Assembly: GCA_038215275.1 (NCBI GenBank)
Contig: JBBQRA010000110.1
Span: 1-19,370 of the forward strand
Direction: 5' to 3'
Source of the DNA: Ga0077553 sp038215275
Lineage (GTDB): Bacteria > Acidobacteriota > Terriglobia > Bryobacterales > Bryobacteraceae
DNA: 19,370 nt
The stretch's first letter is position 1; each line of letters starts with the position of its first letter. The notes beneath the pieces were generated by a model. The model did not search any database. It was not told the DNA's origin and was given only the letters and a program-made list of their open reading frames with translations. This document shows positions 1 through 7,061 of this stretch, one piece after another. Both the position numbers and the translations under genes were made by a program.

Positions 1-141
1 GAGATGGTGATGCCGGGCGACAACGTCCAGCTCTCAATCGAACTGATCACCCCGGTCGCGATGGACAAGGGTTTGCGGTTCGCGATTCGCGAAGGCGGCC
101 GGACCGTCGGCGCCGGCACCGTTACCGAGATCATCGCTTAA
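1..141 (+). CDS. tuf: Elongation factor Tu, C-terminal end (partial)
   Basis: The window opens in frame inside this gene; the 46 visible residues run from EMVMPGDNVQ to TVTEIIA and then TAA. This is the last strand region of EF-Tu domain 3, with the typical MVMPGDN turn, the FAIREGGRTVGAG segment and a short hydrophobic end. EF-Tu is the GTPase that brings aminoacyl-tRNA to the ribosomal A site. Its position directly before rpsJ is the classical junction of the str operon (rpsL-rpsG-fusA-tuf) with the S10 operon. The GTPase domain lies outside the window, so only the end is confirmed. Confidence 0.97.
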   Translation, partial: EMVMPGDNVQLSIELITPVAMDKGLRFAIREGGRTVGAGTVTEIIA

Positions 142-151
142 TTCGAATCAG

Positions 152-173
152 GGGGCCTCGGTGACGAGGCCCC
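152..173 (+). promoter_or_regulatory. Stem-loop between tuf and rpsJ
   Basis: GGGGCCTCG (152-160) pairs perfectly with CGAGGCCCC (165-173) around the four-base loop GTGA, which is a GNRA-type tetraloop in RNA. The hairpin is followed by GCGAGAAAAAG rather than a run of T, so it does not look like a standard intrinsic terminator. It sits 27 nt before the rpsJ start. It may be a partial attenuator, an RNA processing or stability element, or a protein-binding leader; the sequence alone does not decide. Confidence 0.6.
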
Positions 174-200
174 GCGAGAAAAAGACCCCTTCGAAATATC

Positions 201-524
201 ATGTCCCTAAGAGAAAGCATTCGCATCCGGCTCAAAGCGTACGATCATCGGATCCTCGACCAATCCACCCAGGAAATCGTTGAGACCGCCAAGCGCAGCG
301 GAGCCCAAGTGGCGGGTCCGATCCCGCTGCCGACGATCCGCAACCGGTACACGGTCAATCGTTCGCCACACGTGGATAAGAAATCGCGCGAGCAGTTCGA
401 AATCCGCACCCACAAGCGTCTTCTCGATATCCTGGCACCGACGCAGGAAACTGTAGATGCCCTCATGAAGCTGGATCTGCCAGCCGGTGTGGACGTCGAA
501 ATCAAAGCGTTCGGAAAGAAGTAA
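201..524 (+). CDS. rpsJ: 30S ribosomal protein S10
   Basis: S10 is a 30S head protein that also pairs with NusB in transcription antitermination. The 107-residue product has the family opening RIRLKAYDHRILD (residues 8-20), the AGPIPLPT turn near 38-45, and the extended loop with SPHVDKKSREQFE that threads into the 30S head. The length is close to the usual 102-105. ATG 201 is the only sensible start. No clear Shine-Dalgarno sequence precedes it; the leader holds a strong hairpin at 152-173 instead. It is the first gene of the S10 block and is followed by an unusually long 135-nt spacer before rplC. Confidence 0.98.
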   Translation: MSLRESIRIRLKAYDHRILDQSTQEIVETAKRSGAQVAGPIPLPTIRNRYTVNRSPHVDKKSREQFEIRTHKRLLDILAPTQETVDALMKLDLPAGVDVEIKAFGKK

Positions 525-659
525 ATTCAGCCAACGGGTTGAGGTAGGGATTCCGAACGAATCCATCAGCTCCCCGCCATGGCCAACGAAAGAGTTTGAA
601 CTCGTGGCGATCTAACCGTGCGGAAGCGTTCGGAAGGTTGCCCAAGCCGAAGGAAATAT
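525..659 (+). promoter_or_regulatory. Structured spacer between rpsJ and rplC
   Basis: This 135-nt gap is the longest within the S10 block, where most junctions are 0-50 nt. It holds a perfect 6-bp hairpin, GGATTC (548-553) with GAATCC (559-564) around CGAAC. A second, two-part hairpin follows: GCCA (582-585) with TGGC (605-608), enclosing GAGT (592-595) and ACTC (600-603) around TTGA. The rplC ribosome binding site follows at 649-654. I see no reading frame and no good promoter. A regulatory leader, for instance for an L4-type feedback, is possible but inferred only. Confidence 0.4.
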
Positions 660-1304
660 ATGAGCCCAGGAATTCTAGGCAAAAAAATCGGGATGACCCA
701 GGTCTTCCGCCCTGATGGGCAGGTAGTGCCGGTAACCTTAGTGAAGGCTGGCCCCTGCGTGGTTGTCCAGCGCAAGACACCGGCTACGGACGGCTATGAC
801 GCGGTGCAACTCGGCTTCATGGAATACGTGAAGGCGACGCGCATCAACAAGCCGGAAACGGGTCATATCAAGAAGGCGGGTGCCGAGGGCGTTCGCTTTC
901 TCAAGGAACTCCGCTTGACCCCTGGTTCGAGCGACCTGAAGGCTGGAGACCGAGTTCTCGCTAGCGACTTTAAGCCAAACGAAAAGCTGGACGTGATTGG
1001 CGTAAGCAAAGGCCGTGGCTTCGCCTCGGTCATCAAGCGCCACAATTTCCGTGGCGGCCCCGGCGGTCACGGTTCGATGTTCGGTCGCGCGCCGGGTTCG
1101 ATCGGTGGTTCGAGCTTCCCGAGCCGCGTTTTCCCAGGCATGCGGATGGCTGGGCACATGGGTACCGACCAAGTGACTGTTCGCAACCTCGAGATCGTGC
1201 AGATCGACGCTGATGAAAATGTCATCGCGATCAAGGGTGCAGTCCCGGGCCCGAATGGCAGCTATGTTCTGTTGCGCCGTTCGAAGAAGGGATCGGGCCG
1301 TTAG
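660..1304 (+). CDS. rplC: 50S ribosomal protein L3
   Basis: L3 is an early-assembly 50S protein whose long central loop reaches towards the peptidyl-transferase centre. The 214-residue product begins MSPGILGKKIGMTQVF, the typical N-terminus. The loop FRGGPGGHGSMFGRAPGSIG and the later FPGMRMAGHMG are the conserved core of the family. An in-frame GTG at 618 would add 14 residues unlike any L3. ATG 660 is preferred because GAAGGA (649-654) lies 5 nt before it and the protein then starts as L3 normally does. The rplD start follows after a 15-nt gap containing GGAGAG. Confidence 0.98.
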   Translation: MSPGILGKKIGMTQVFRPDGQVVPVTLVKAGPCVVVQRKTPATDGYDAVQLGFMEYVKATRINKPETGHIKKAGAEGVRFLKELRLTPGSSDLKAGDRVLASDFKPNEKLDVIGVSKGRGFASVIKRHNFRGGPGGHGSMFGRAPGSIGGSSFPSRVFPGMRMAGHMGTDQVTVRNLEIVQIDADENVIAIKGAVPGPNGSYVLLRRSKKGSGR

Positions 1305-1319
1305 GCCGGAGAGCATATC

Positions 1320-1943
1320 ATGCCGAAAGTAGACGTACTGGACATTAATAAAAACAAAGTCGGCGAGCTGGAACTCTCAGACACCGTCTTTGCGGCAGAA
1401 GTGAACGAAGCGCTCCTTTATGAGGCCGTTCGCAACTACTTGGCGAATCAACGTCGTGGCACGGCGTCCACTAAGACCCGCCACGAAGTAGCTGGTTCGG
1501 GCAAGAAATTGTGGAAGCAAAAGGGCACTGGCCGCGCTCGGATGGGTTCGATTCGGTCGCCGCTCTGGCGTCACGGTGGAACCACCCATGGCCCTCAGCC
1601 GCGCGACTATTCCTACAAGCTGCCCTCGAAAATGATGAAAGGTGCTCTGCGCTCGGCGCTCAGCGCCAAGCTTCGTGACGGCGAATTGCAGGTTGTGAAC
1701 GATTTCGCATTTGCTGATCATAAGACGAAGACGGTTAAGGGTGTGCTAGGTACCTTCGAGTCACCCAAGACAGTTCTCTTCATTGACAACTCTGATAACC
1801 GGAATCTCAAGTTAGGTTCGCGGAATATCCCGGGCGTGACCTTGCTCGAGAGCAAGGACGTTAATCCCTATCACCTGCTTGGCGCCAAACGTGTCCTGAT
1901 TAGCGAGACCGCGGCCAAGCGCCTGTCGGAGGGCCTCTCCTAA
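1320..1943 (+). CDS. rplD: 50S ribosomal protein L4
   Basis: L4 binds domain I of 23S rRNA and lines the peptide exit tunnel; in Escherichia coli it also represses the S10 operon. The 207-residue product has the normal length. The basic, glycine-rich tunnel loop spans about residues 57-95 (AGSGKKLWKQKGTGRARMGS followed by HGPQPRDYSYKLP). Its C-terminal half carries the NPYHLLGAKRVLIS segment typical of L4. The start follows GGAGAG in the preceding 15-nt gap. The stop codon is immediately followed by the rplW ATG with no spacer, which suggests tight translational coupling. Confidence 0.98.
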   Translation: MPKVDVLDINKNKVGELELSDTVFAAEVNEALLYEAVRNYLANQRRGTASTKTRHEVAGSGKKLWKQKGTGRARMGSIRSPLWRHGGTTHGPQPRDYSYKLPSKMMKGALRSALSAKLRDGELQVVNDFAFADHKTKTVKGVLGTFESPKTVLFIDNSDNRNLKLGSRNIPGVTLLESKDVNPYHLLGAKRVLISETAAKRLSEGLS

Positions 1944-2231
1944 ATGAACCTCTATGAAGTAGTGCGTCGGCCCATCGTGACGGAAAAGGGCCTAACGAAA
2001 AAAGAAGCGGAAAACACCCTCACGTTTGAAGTCCACCCGGATGCGAATAAGGTGCAGGTACGGCAGGCGATCGAGAAGATCTTCAAAGTCAAGGTGGCCG
2101 ATGTTCGGTCCTTGAACAACGAAGGAAAGCTCCGCCGTCGGGGCCGGTTCGCCGGATACCGGTCGGACTGGAAGAAAGTTTACGTGAAGCTCAGGGCCGG
2201 CGAGAAGATGCCGGAGTACGCGGAGATCTAA
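1944..2231 (+). CDS. rplW: 50S ribosomal protein L23
   Basis: L23 sits at the exit of the ribosomal tunnel and is the docking site for trigger factor and the signal recognition particle. The 95-residue product shows the family hallmarks: an N-terminal VVRRPIVTEKG, then FEVHPDANKVQVRQAIEKIF and a basic loop GKLRRRGRFAGYRSDWKKVYV. The ATG abuts the rplD stop codon, so it has no ribosome binding site of its own in a spacer and is probably coupled to rplD translation. rplB begins 3 nt after its stop. Confidence 0.98.
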   Translation: MNLYEVVRRPIVTEKGLTKKEAENTLTFEVHPDANKVQVRQAIEKIFKVKVADVRSLNNEGKLRRRGRFAGYRSDWKKVYVKLRAGEKMPEYAEI

Positions 2232-2234
2232 GCC

Positions 2235-3065
2235 ATGCCGATGAAAACATTCCGTCCGTTTACCCCCAGCCGTCGCTTCATGACGGTGGTGAAACGGGAC
2301 GAGATCACTAAACAAGTACCGGAAAAGTCACTCACCGTCGGACTTCAAAAGTCTGGTGGACGTAACAATACGGGCCGCGTGACCTCCCGCTTTATTGGCG
2401 GCGGTCACAAGCAGACTTACCGCATCATCGACTTCAAGCGCGACAAATCGGGAATTCCTGCCAAGGTTGCGACGATTGAGTATGATCCGAACCGCTCGGC
2501 GCGCATTGCCCTCTTGAACTACGCTGATGGCGAAAAGCGTTATATCATCGCTCCGGTTGGTCTCGAAGTCGGTGCGACGGTTAGCAGCGGTCCGGAAGCG
2601 GACATCTTAGTTGGCAATTCCTTGCCGCTGAAGAACATCCCGGCCGGTACTTTCGTCCACAATATTGAATTGAAGCCTGGCAAGGGTGGCCAGATGGCCC
2701 GCTCCGCCGGCGCGCTTGCTCAACTGGTTTCGAAGGAAGGCGGCATCGCTCTGTTAAAGCTGCCTTCGGGCGAAGTCCGGAAAGTTCAGCTCGAATGCGC
2801 TGCCACTGTGGGCCAAGTCGGTAACACCGACCACGAGAACGAGTCGCTCGGTAAGGCTGGCCGCTCGCGCTGGTTGGGAAAGATGCCCCATAATCGTGGC
2901 GTTACGATGAACCCGGTAGACCATCCGCACGGCGGTGGCGAGGGACGCACTTCGGGCGGCCGGCATCCGGTGTCCCCGTGGGGCCAACCGACGCGTGGGT
3001 TTAAGACGCGGAACAACAAGCGGACCGATCAGTTCATCGTGACCCGCAAGAGTAAGAAGCGCTAA
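2235..3065 (+). CDS. rplB: 50S ribosomal protein L2
   Basis: L2 is one of the most conserved 50S proteins, needed for subunit joining and peptidyl-transferase activity. The 276-residue product has the usual length. The C-terminal signature MNPVDHPHGGGEGRTSGG lies at about 225-242 and includes the conserved histidines 230 and 232, close to the peptidyl-transferase centre. The N-terminal half has the RNA-binding GRNNTGRVTSRFIGGGHK segment. The gene starts 3 nt after the rplW stop and is followed by rpsS, which has its own GAAGGA site in the gap. Confidence 0.99.
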   Translation: MPMKTFRPFTPSRRFMTVVKRDEITKQVPEKSLTVGLQKSGGRNNTGRVTSRFIGGGHKQTYRIIDFKRDKSGIPAKVATIEYDPNRSARIALLNYADGEKRYIIAPVGLEVGATVSSGPEADILVGNSLPLKNIPAGTFVHNIELKPGKGGQMARSAGALAQLVSKEGGIALLKLPSGEVRKVQLECAATVGQVGNTDHENESLGKAGRSRWLGKMPHNRGVTMNPVDHPHGGGEGRTSGGRHPVSPWGQPTRGFKTRNNKRTDQFIVTRKSKKR

Positions 3066-3079
3066 GAAGGAAATCTGAC

Positions 3080-3361
3080 ATGGGTCGTTCGCTAAAAAAA
3101 GGACCGTTTACTGACGATCACCTCCTCGCGAAGGTGGATGGGATGAACGCCAAGAGCGAAAAGAAGGTCGTCAAGACCTGGTCTCGCCGTTCGACGATTC
3201 TCCCGACCTTCATCGGGCATACGCTTGCCGTGCACAACGGCCGGAAGTTCATTCCGGTTTATGTCACCGAGAACATGGTGGGCCATAAGCTGGGAGAGTT
3301 CTCGCCGACGCGTACCTTCAAGGGCCATCAGGCCAAGACCAACGAGAAGTCGGGACGGTAG
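3080..3361 (+). CDS. rpsS: 30S ribosomal protein S19
   Basis: S19 lies in the 30S head, forms a complex with S13 and contacts the A-site tRNA region. The 93-residue product starts MGRSLKKGPF, as is typical, and carries the WSRRSTILPTFIGHTLAVHNG core and the GHKLGEFSPTRTFKGH signature near the end. Length and both termini are normal. GAAGGA lies in the 14-nt gap after rplB. It sits between rplB and rplV in the standard S10-operon order. Confidence 0.98.
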   Translation: MGRSLKKGPFTDDHLLAKVDGMNAKSEKKVVKTWSRRSTILPTFIGHTLAVHNGRKFIPVYVTENMVGHKLGEFSPTRTFKGHQAKTNEKSGR

Positions 3362-3372
3362 GAGAAATAGAA

Positions 3373-3708
3373 ATGCAAGCCAGAGCTGAAGCCCGATACA
3401 TTCACATCTCTCCGCAGAAAGCCCGTCTTGTCGTGGATCTCATCCGCGGTGCGAAGGCCGGCGATGCGATTAACATCCTCCGTTCCGTCAACAAGCGGGT
3501 TGCTCCCACGGTTGAAAAGGTTCTCCGCAGCGCGATTGCGAACGCAGAGAACAAGGCCGACTCCGTGGACGTCGATAACCTGTACGTTAGCGAAGCCTAC
3601 GTCAACGAAGGGCCTCGCATGAAGCGCATCCGTCCGGCACCGATGGGCCGGGCCTACCGCTATCAGCGGCGGATCTCGCACATCGTAGTTGCCGTATCCG
3701 AGAAGTAA
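3373..3708 (+). CDS. rplV: 50S ribosomal protein L22
   Basis: L22 binds several 23S domains and sends a long beta-hairpin into the exit tunnel next to the L4 loop; changes in that hairpin are known to cause macrolide resistance. The 111-residue product begins with the typical ARYIHISPQKARLVVDLIRG. The tunnel hairpin is visible as VNEGPRMKRIRPAPMGRAY near residues 77-95, with no obvious insertion or deletion. The start lies 11 nt after the rpsS stop. The downstream gap to rpsC is 51 nt of purine-rich sequence. Confidence 0.98.
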   Translation: MQARAEARYIHISPQKARLVVDLIRGAKAGDAINILRSVNKRVAPTVEKVLRSAIANAENKADSVDVDNLYVSEAYVNEGPRMKRIRPAPMGRAYRYQRRISHIVVAVSEK

Positions 3709-3759
3709 GACTCGGCGCAGCAAAAGAAGAATCAGAGCCAAACGAGAAATCGAGTTAGC

Positions 3760-4674
3760 ATGGGTCAGAAAACACATCCATACGGATTCCGTCTAGGGGT
3801 CACAAAAACCTGGCGGTCGCGCTGGTTTGCCAAGCAGGACTACTCCAAACTGTTGCAGGAGGATCTGAACCTGCGGGAGTCGCTCACCGATCGCCTGAAG
3901 GCGGCTGGGGTGAGTTCGATCGAAGTGGACCGTCCGGGCAACAAGCTTCGGATTACCATTCGGACCTCACGACCCGGTATCATCATCGGCCGGAAGGGCG
4001 CGGAGATTGAGAAGCTCAAGTCTGACTTGGCACGCAAGACCAACCGGGAAGTCTTCATCGACATCCAAGAGGTCTCGAAGCCCGATCACGATGCCCAGCT
4101 GGTTTCGGAATCGATTGCTCTACAGCTTGAAAAGCGCGTCGCGTTTCGTCGCGCCATGCGAAAGGCTGTTGATAATGCCAAGAGGTTGGGTTGTAAGGGT
4201 ATCAAGGTCCGCGTCTCTGGCCGCCTCAATGGCGCTGAGATCGCCCGGAGCGAATGGTACCTCGATGGTCAGTTGCCGCTCCACACATTGCGCGCCGACA
4301 TCGACTACGGATTCAGCGAAGCCTTTACCACCTATGGCGTCATTGGCGTCAAGGTATGGATCTACAAGGGTGAAATTCTCGGCGACTTCCGGAAAGGGAA
4401 TGAGCCGGAGCCTCGACGGGCCCCGCGTCGTGAACGCAGTGATCGTCCGGAGCGCGGTGGTGATCGTGGCGACCGCGGTGATCGTGGTAGCACTCGCAGT
4501 GCTGACGGCCGTGCTCCTCAGGTAGCCGCCGGTGGACCTCCTGTACAAGTGGCGCCGCCACCAGCCGAACCGGCTGTAGCACGCCCAATCGCACCCCCAC
4601 TGGCTCCGGTACAACCCACGTGGAAAGCCGAAAACGGTCCCGATTCCGGTGGCGAGACCCCGGAAAACCAGTAG
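3760..4674 (+). CDS. rpsC: 30S ribosomal protein S3 with long C-terminal tail
   Basis: S3 is a 30S head protein that, with S4 and S5, forms the mRNA entry channel and has helicase function. The 304-residue product is about 70-90 residues longer than usual. The normal part covers residues 1-214: MGQKTHPYGFRLG start, type II KH domain with GIIIGRKG at 73-80, and the C-terminal domain ending IYKGEILGDFRKGN. Residues 215-304 are low-complexity: first Arg/Asp/Gly rich with a GDR repeat (234-243), then Pro/Ala rich, with an acidic end. The tail is in frame and ends at one stop just before rplP, so it is not an annotation artefact. Confidence 0.97.
   Translation: MGQKTHPYGFRLGVTKTWRSRWFAKQDYSKLLQEDLNLRESLTDRLKAAGVSSIEVDRPGNKLRITIRTSRPGIIIGRKGAEIEKLKSDLARKTNREVFIDIQEVSKPDHDAQLVSESIALQLEKRVAFRRAMRKAVDNAKRLGCKGIKVRVSGRLNGAEIARSEWYLDGQLPLHTLRADIDYGFSEAFTTYGVIGVKVWIYKGEILGDFRKGNEPEPRRAPRRERSDRPERGGDRGDRGDRGSTRSADGRAPQVAAGGPPVQVAPPPAEPAVARPIAPPLAPVQPTWKAENGPDSGGETPENQ
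4402..4674 (+). repeat. Low-complexity tail of rpsC with GDR repeat
   Basis: The DNA for S3 residues 215-304 includes a short tandem pattern: the 11-mer GGTGATCGTGG occurs at 4459-4469 and again at 4477-4487, 18 nt apart, with a related unit between them. It encodes GDRGDRGDRG. The rest of the tail is Pro/Ala rich without exact repeats. Such tracts grow and shrink by slippage, so the length probably varies among relatives. Confidence 0.6.
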
Positions 4675-4718
4675 CTAGCCAGATTTAGAAACAATTTTCG
4701 ACACGGAGAACTATCGCC

Positions 4719-5135
4719 ATGCTGATGCCCAAGAAAGTCAAGTTCAGAAAACAACAGCGCGGTCGCATTACGGGCAAGGCCTGGCGCGGCAGTACGTTGG
4801 CTTTCGGTGACTTTGGTTTGAAGGCCATGCACTGCGGCTTGATCACGGACCGGCAGATCGAAGCGGCGCGTATCGCAATGACGCGGTACATCAAGCGCGG
4901 CGGGAAGGTTTGGATCCGGATTTTCCCCGACAAGCCGATCACAAAGAAGCCGGCCGAAGTCCGCATGGGCTCGGGCAAGGGCCCGCTAGACCACTGGGCT
5001 TGTGTGATTCGCCCAGGAAAGATTTTGTTCGAAATGGAAGGGGTTGCCCTCGACGTCGCGACAGAAGCGATGCGCCTGGCCGCCCAGAAGCTACCGATCC
5101 TCACCAAAGTCGTCACCCGCGACATGCAGGCGTAG
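4719..5135 (+). CDS. rplP: 50S ribosomal protein L16
   Basis: L16 organises the A-site region of the 50S subunit and contacts tRNA. The 138-residue product has the normal length and begins MLMPKKVKFRKQQRGR, the usual start. Conserved segments include the GDFGLKA stretch, RIFPDKPITKKPAEVRMGSG and the GKGPLDHWACVIRPG loop, which lies near the tRNA path. CGGAGA in the 44-nt gap after rpsC serves as ribosome binding site. An alternative start at the third codon ATG would drop only two residues. Confidence 0.98.
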   Translation: MLMPKKVKFRKQQRGRITGKAWRGSTLAFGDFGLKAMHCGLITDRQIEAARIAMTRYIKRGGKVWIRIFPDKPITKKPAEVRMGSGKGPLDHWACVIRPGKILFEMEGVALDVATEAMRLAAQKLPILTKVVTRDMQA

Positions 5136-5174
5136 CCTCGAACGAAAACCGAAGAAGCCAAGTAGGAATAAGAT

Positions 5175-5366
5175 ATGAAAGCCGAGAAAATCCGGGGGCT
5201 CGAGGATAGCGAGCTCGAAAAGCAGTCTCAGGCACATGCGGAGCAGATGTTTCAACTACGCTTCCGGATGTCAATGGGACAAGCCGATGGGCTGAAGAAG
5301 TACCGCGAACTCAAGAAGGACCGGGCACGGATTTTGACAATCCTGCGCGAAAGGCAAGGTAAGTAA
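5175..5366 (+). CDS. rpmC: 50S ribosomal protein L29
   Basis: L29 is a small, two-helix protein near the tunnel exit, next to L23. The 63-residue product shows the family pattern MKAEKIRGL then ELEKQ..AHAEQMFQLRFR and the closing KKDRARILTILRER. Both helices are charged and leucine-rich, as expected. TAGGAA lies just before the ATG. The stop codon is separated from rpsQ by only 2 nt, so the two are probably translated in a coupled manner. Confidence 0.97.
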   Translation: MKAEKIRGLEDSELEKQSQAHAEQMFQLRFRMSMGQADGLKKYRELKKDRARILTILRERQGK

Positions 5367-5368
5367 CG

Positions 5369-5728
5369 ATGGCGGTTGAAGCAAATCAGAACACGTTGCC
5401 CGAGAAGGCAGGCCAGGAAAAGGTCGGCGAAGTAGTGTCGACCAAAATGACCAAAACTATTGTGGTTGAGGTCATTCGCCGCGCGAAGCACCCTTTGTAC
5501 CGTAAAGTCGTCACGAAGCGCCGCCGATTCTACGCTCACGACGAGAGCGAGACGGCACGCACTGGAGACGTGGTACGTATTGTTGAGCACCGGCCTCTCA
5601 GTCACCTGAAGCGCTGGGCCTTGGCCGAAGTGATCCGTAAGGCAGTGGTGATCGACGAGGCGCATGTCGTAGCACCGGCGGCCGCCAATAAAAAGAAATC
5701 AGCCCCAAAGAAGGGGTCTAAGGCGTAA
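5369..5728 (+). CDS. rpsQ: 30S ribosomal protein S17
   Basis: S17 is a primary 16S-binding protein of the OB-fold type. The core is seen from about residue 18 (KVGEVVSTKMTKTIVVEV) through HPLYRKVVTKRRRFYAHDE and VRIVEHRPLSHLKRW. At 119 residues it is longer than the usual 80-90. It has an N-terminal extension of about 17 residues and a basic Ala/Lys tail of about 25 residues (PAAANKKKSAPKKGSKA). The ATG is 2 nt after the rpmC stop; no later in-frame ATG gives a normal S17 start, since the next lies inside the core. It closes the S10 block. Confidence 0.97.
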   Translation: MAVEANQNTLPEKAGQEKVGEVVSTKMTKTIVVEVIRRAKHPLYRKVVTKRRRFYAHDESETARTGDVVRIVEHRPLSHLKRWALAEVIRKAVVIDEAHVVAPAAANKKKSAPKKGSKA

Positions 5729-5761
5729 GCCGAAGACGCAACAGGAGGCTAGGAAAACATC

Positions 5762-6130
5762 ATGATTGGAATGAGAACAATCCTCGAGGTCGCTGATAAC
5801 AGTGGCGCTCGGCGTTTGCAATGTATCCTGCCGCGCGGTGGCGACCTCGGTTTGCATGCCGGCTTAGGGGACATTATCACGGCTGCGGTAAAGGAAGCCG
5901 CGCCGGACTCGAACATAAAGAAGGGCAAGGTAGTGCGTTGCGTGATCGTCCGGATGCGGAAAGAGAGCCGTCGGAAAGACGGGACCTACATCCGCTTTGA
6001 CAACAACGCGGCGGTACTGATTAACGAACTCGGCGAGCCGATTGGCACCCGTGTTTTCGGACCGGTCGCCCGGGAACTGCGGGATAAGAAGTATATGAAG
6101 ATCGTCAGCCTGGCGCCGGAGGTGCTCTAA
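5762..6130 (+). CDS. rplN: 50S ribosomal protein L14
   Basis: L14 lies at the subunit interface, contacts 16S helix 14, and is the target of the silencing factor RsfS. The 122-residue product has the exact usual length. It begins MIGMRTILEVADNSGARRL and carries the VRMRKESRRKDGTYIRFDNNAAV signature region and the GTRVFGPVARELR end. It is the first gene of the spc block. AGGAGG and a second AGGA lie in the 33-nt spacer. The stop overlaps the rplX start by one base (TAATG). Confidence 0.99.
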   Translation: MIGMRTILEVADNSGARRLQCILPRGGDLGLHAGLGDIITAAVKEAAPDSNIKKGKVVRCVIVRMRKESRRKDGTYIRFDNNAAVLINELGEPIGTRVFGPVARELRDKKYMKIVSLAPEVL

Positions 6131-6486
6131 TGGCCAACACTGCGGTGCCGTTGCGCATTAAGTTACGAAAGAACGACGTTGTGAAAATCATTGCAGGTCG
6201 GGACAAAGGTAAGTCAGGTCGCATACTCGAGATCGACCGCGAAACTGGTCGTTTGATTGTGGAAGGCGTAATGCTGGTAAAGCGTCATACAAAGGCCAAC
6301 CCGTCGAAACAGATCAAAGGCGGAATCGCAGAGAAGGAAGCGACGATTCACGTCTCTAACGTCATGATTCTAACCGGAGATGGCAAGCCGACCCGGATCG
6401 GAACCAAAGTGGAAGGCGAAGGCCCGTCGGCGAAGCGGGTTCGCGTAGCACGGAAGACCGGCGAAGTCCTCGCCGCGAAGAAGTAA
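6130..6486 (+). CDS. rplX: 50S ribosomal protein L24
   Basis: L24 initiates assembly of the 50S subunit by binding the 5' end of 23S rRNA. The KOW motif is visible at about residues 11-35 (RKNDVVKIIAGRDKGKSGRI). The GGIAEKEATIHVSNVMI segment is also typical. At 118 residues it is slightly longer than the common 100-105, with a basic C-terminal end (ARKTGEVLAAKK). The start ATG shares one base with the rplN stop codon, so translation is probably coupled by reinitiation. Confidence 0.98.
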   Translation: MANTAVPLRIKLRKNDVVKIIAGRDKGKSGRILEIDRETGRLIVEGVMLVKRHTKANPSKQIKGGIAEKEATIHVSNVMILTGDGKPTRIGTKVEGEGPSAKRVRVARKTGEVLAAKK

Positions 6487-6495
6487 GGAATCAGC

Positions 6496-7041
6496 ATGAA
6501 GGCCAGGCTCAAAGAACACTACGTAAAGAACGTCATCCCGGCGCTGACGAAAGAATTTGGTTACACCAACATTATGGCGGTGCCGAAGATCGAAAAGATC
6601 TCGGTCAACGTTGGTCTGGGCGAGGCGACCTCGAATCCCAAGATCATGGACGGCGCGGTAAATGAACTTGGTTCGATCGCCGGCCAACGCCCGGTGGTAA
6701 CTAAGGCAAAGAAGTCGATCGCCGCTTTTAAACTTCGCGAGAATATGCCTATCGGTTGCATGGTCACCTTGCGCGGGGACCGGATGTTCGAGTTCCTCGA
6801 CCGCTTGGTAAACATTTCCCTTCCGCGCGTGCGCGATTTCCGCGGCGTTTCGTCGAAGGCTTTTGATGGCCGTGGCAACTATACGCTAGGGATCAAAGAT
6901 CAGCTGATTTTTCCTGAAATCGACTACAACAAGGTAGATAAGACGCGGGGAATGAACATCAGCATCACCACGACGGCCAAAACCGACGCCGAGGGTGTCG
7001 CTCTGCTCAAACTGATGGGCATGCCGTTTCGGCAGCAGTAA
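6496..7041 (+). CDS. rplE: 50S ribosomal protein L5
   Basis: L5 binds 5S rRNA and contacts P-site tRNA through a mobile loop. The 181-residue product has the normal length. Conserved segments are VPKIEKISVNVGLGEA, GQRPVVTKAKKSIAAFKLRE, the LVNISLPRVRDFRG signature and GNYTLGIKDQLIFPEI. The ATG follows rplX after 9 nt that include AAGGAA. No extension or deletion is apparent. Confidence 0.99.
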   Translation: MKARLKEHYVKNVIPALTKEFGYTNIMAVPKIEKISVNVGLGEATSNPKIMDGAVNELGSIAGQRPVVTKAKKSIAAFKLRENMPIGCMVTLRGDRMFEFLDRLVNISLPRVRDFRGVSSKAFDGRGNYTLGIKDQLIFPEIDYNKVDKTRGMNISITTTAKTDAEGVALLKLMGMPFRQQ

Positions 7042-7061
7042 CAGAACTAAGGATTTTATTC

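Noticed and set aside
618..659. Upstream GTG start for rplC
   Set aside because: The added 14 residues do not match L3, while ATG 660 has GAAGGA at good spacing and gives the normal N-terminus.
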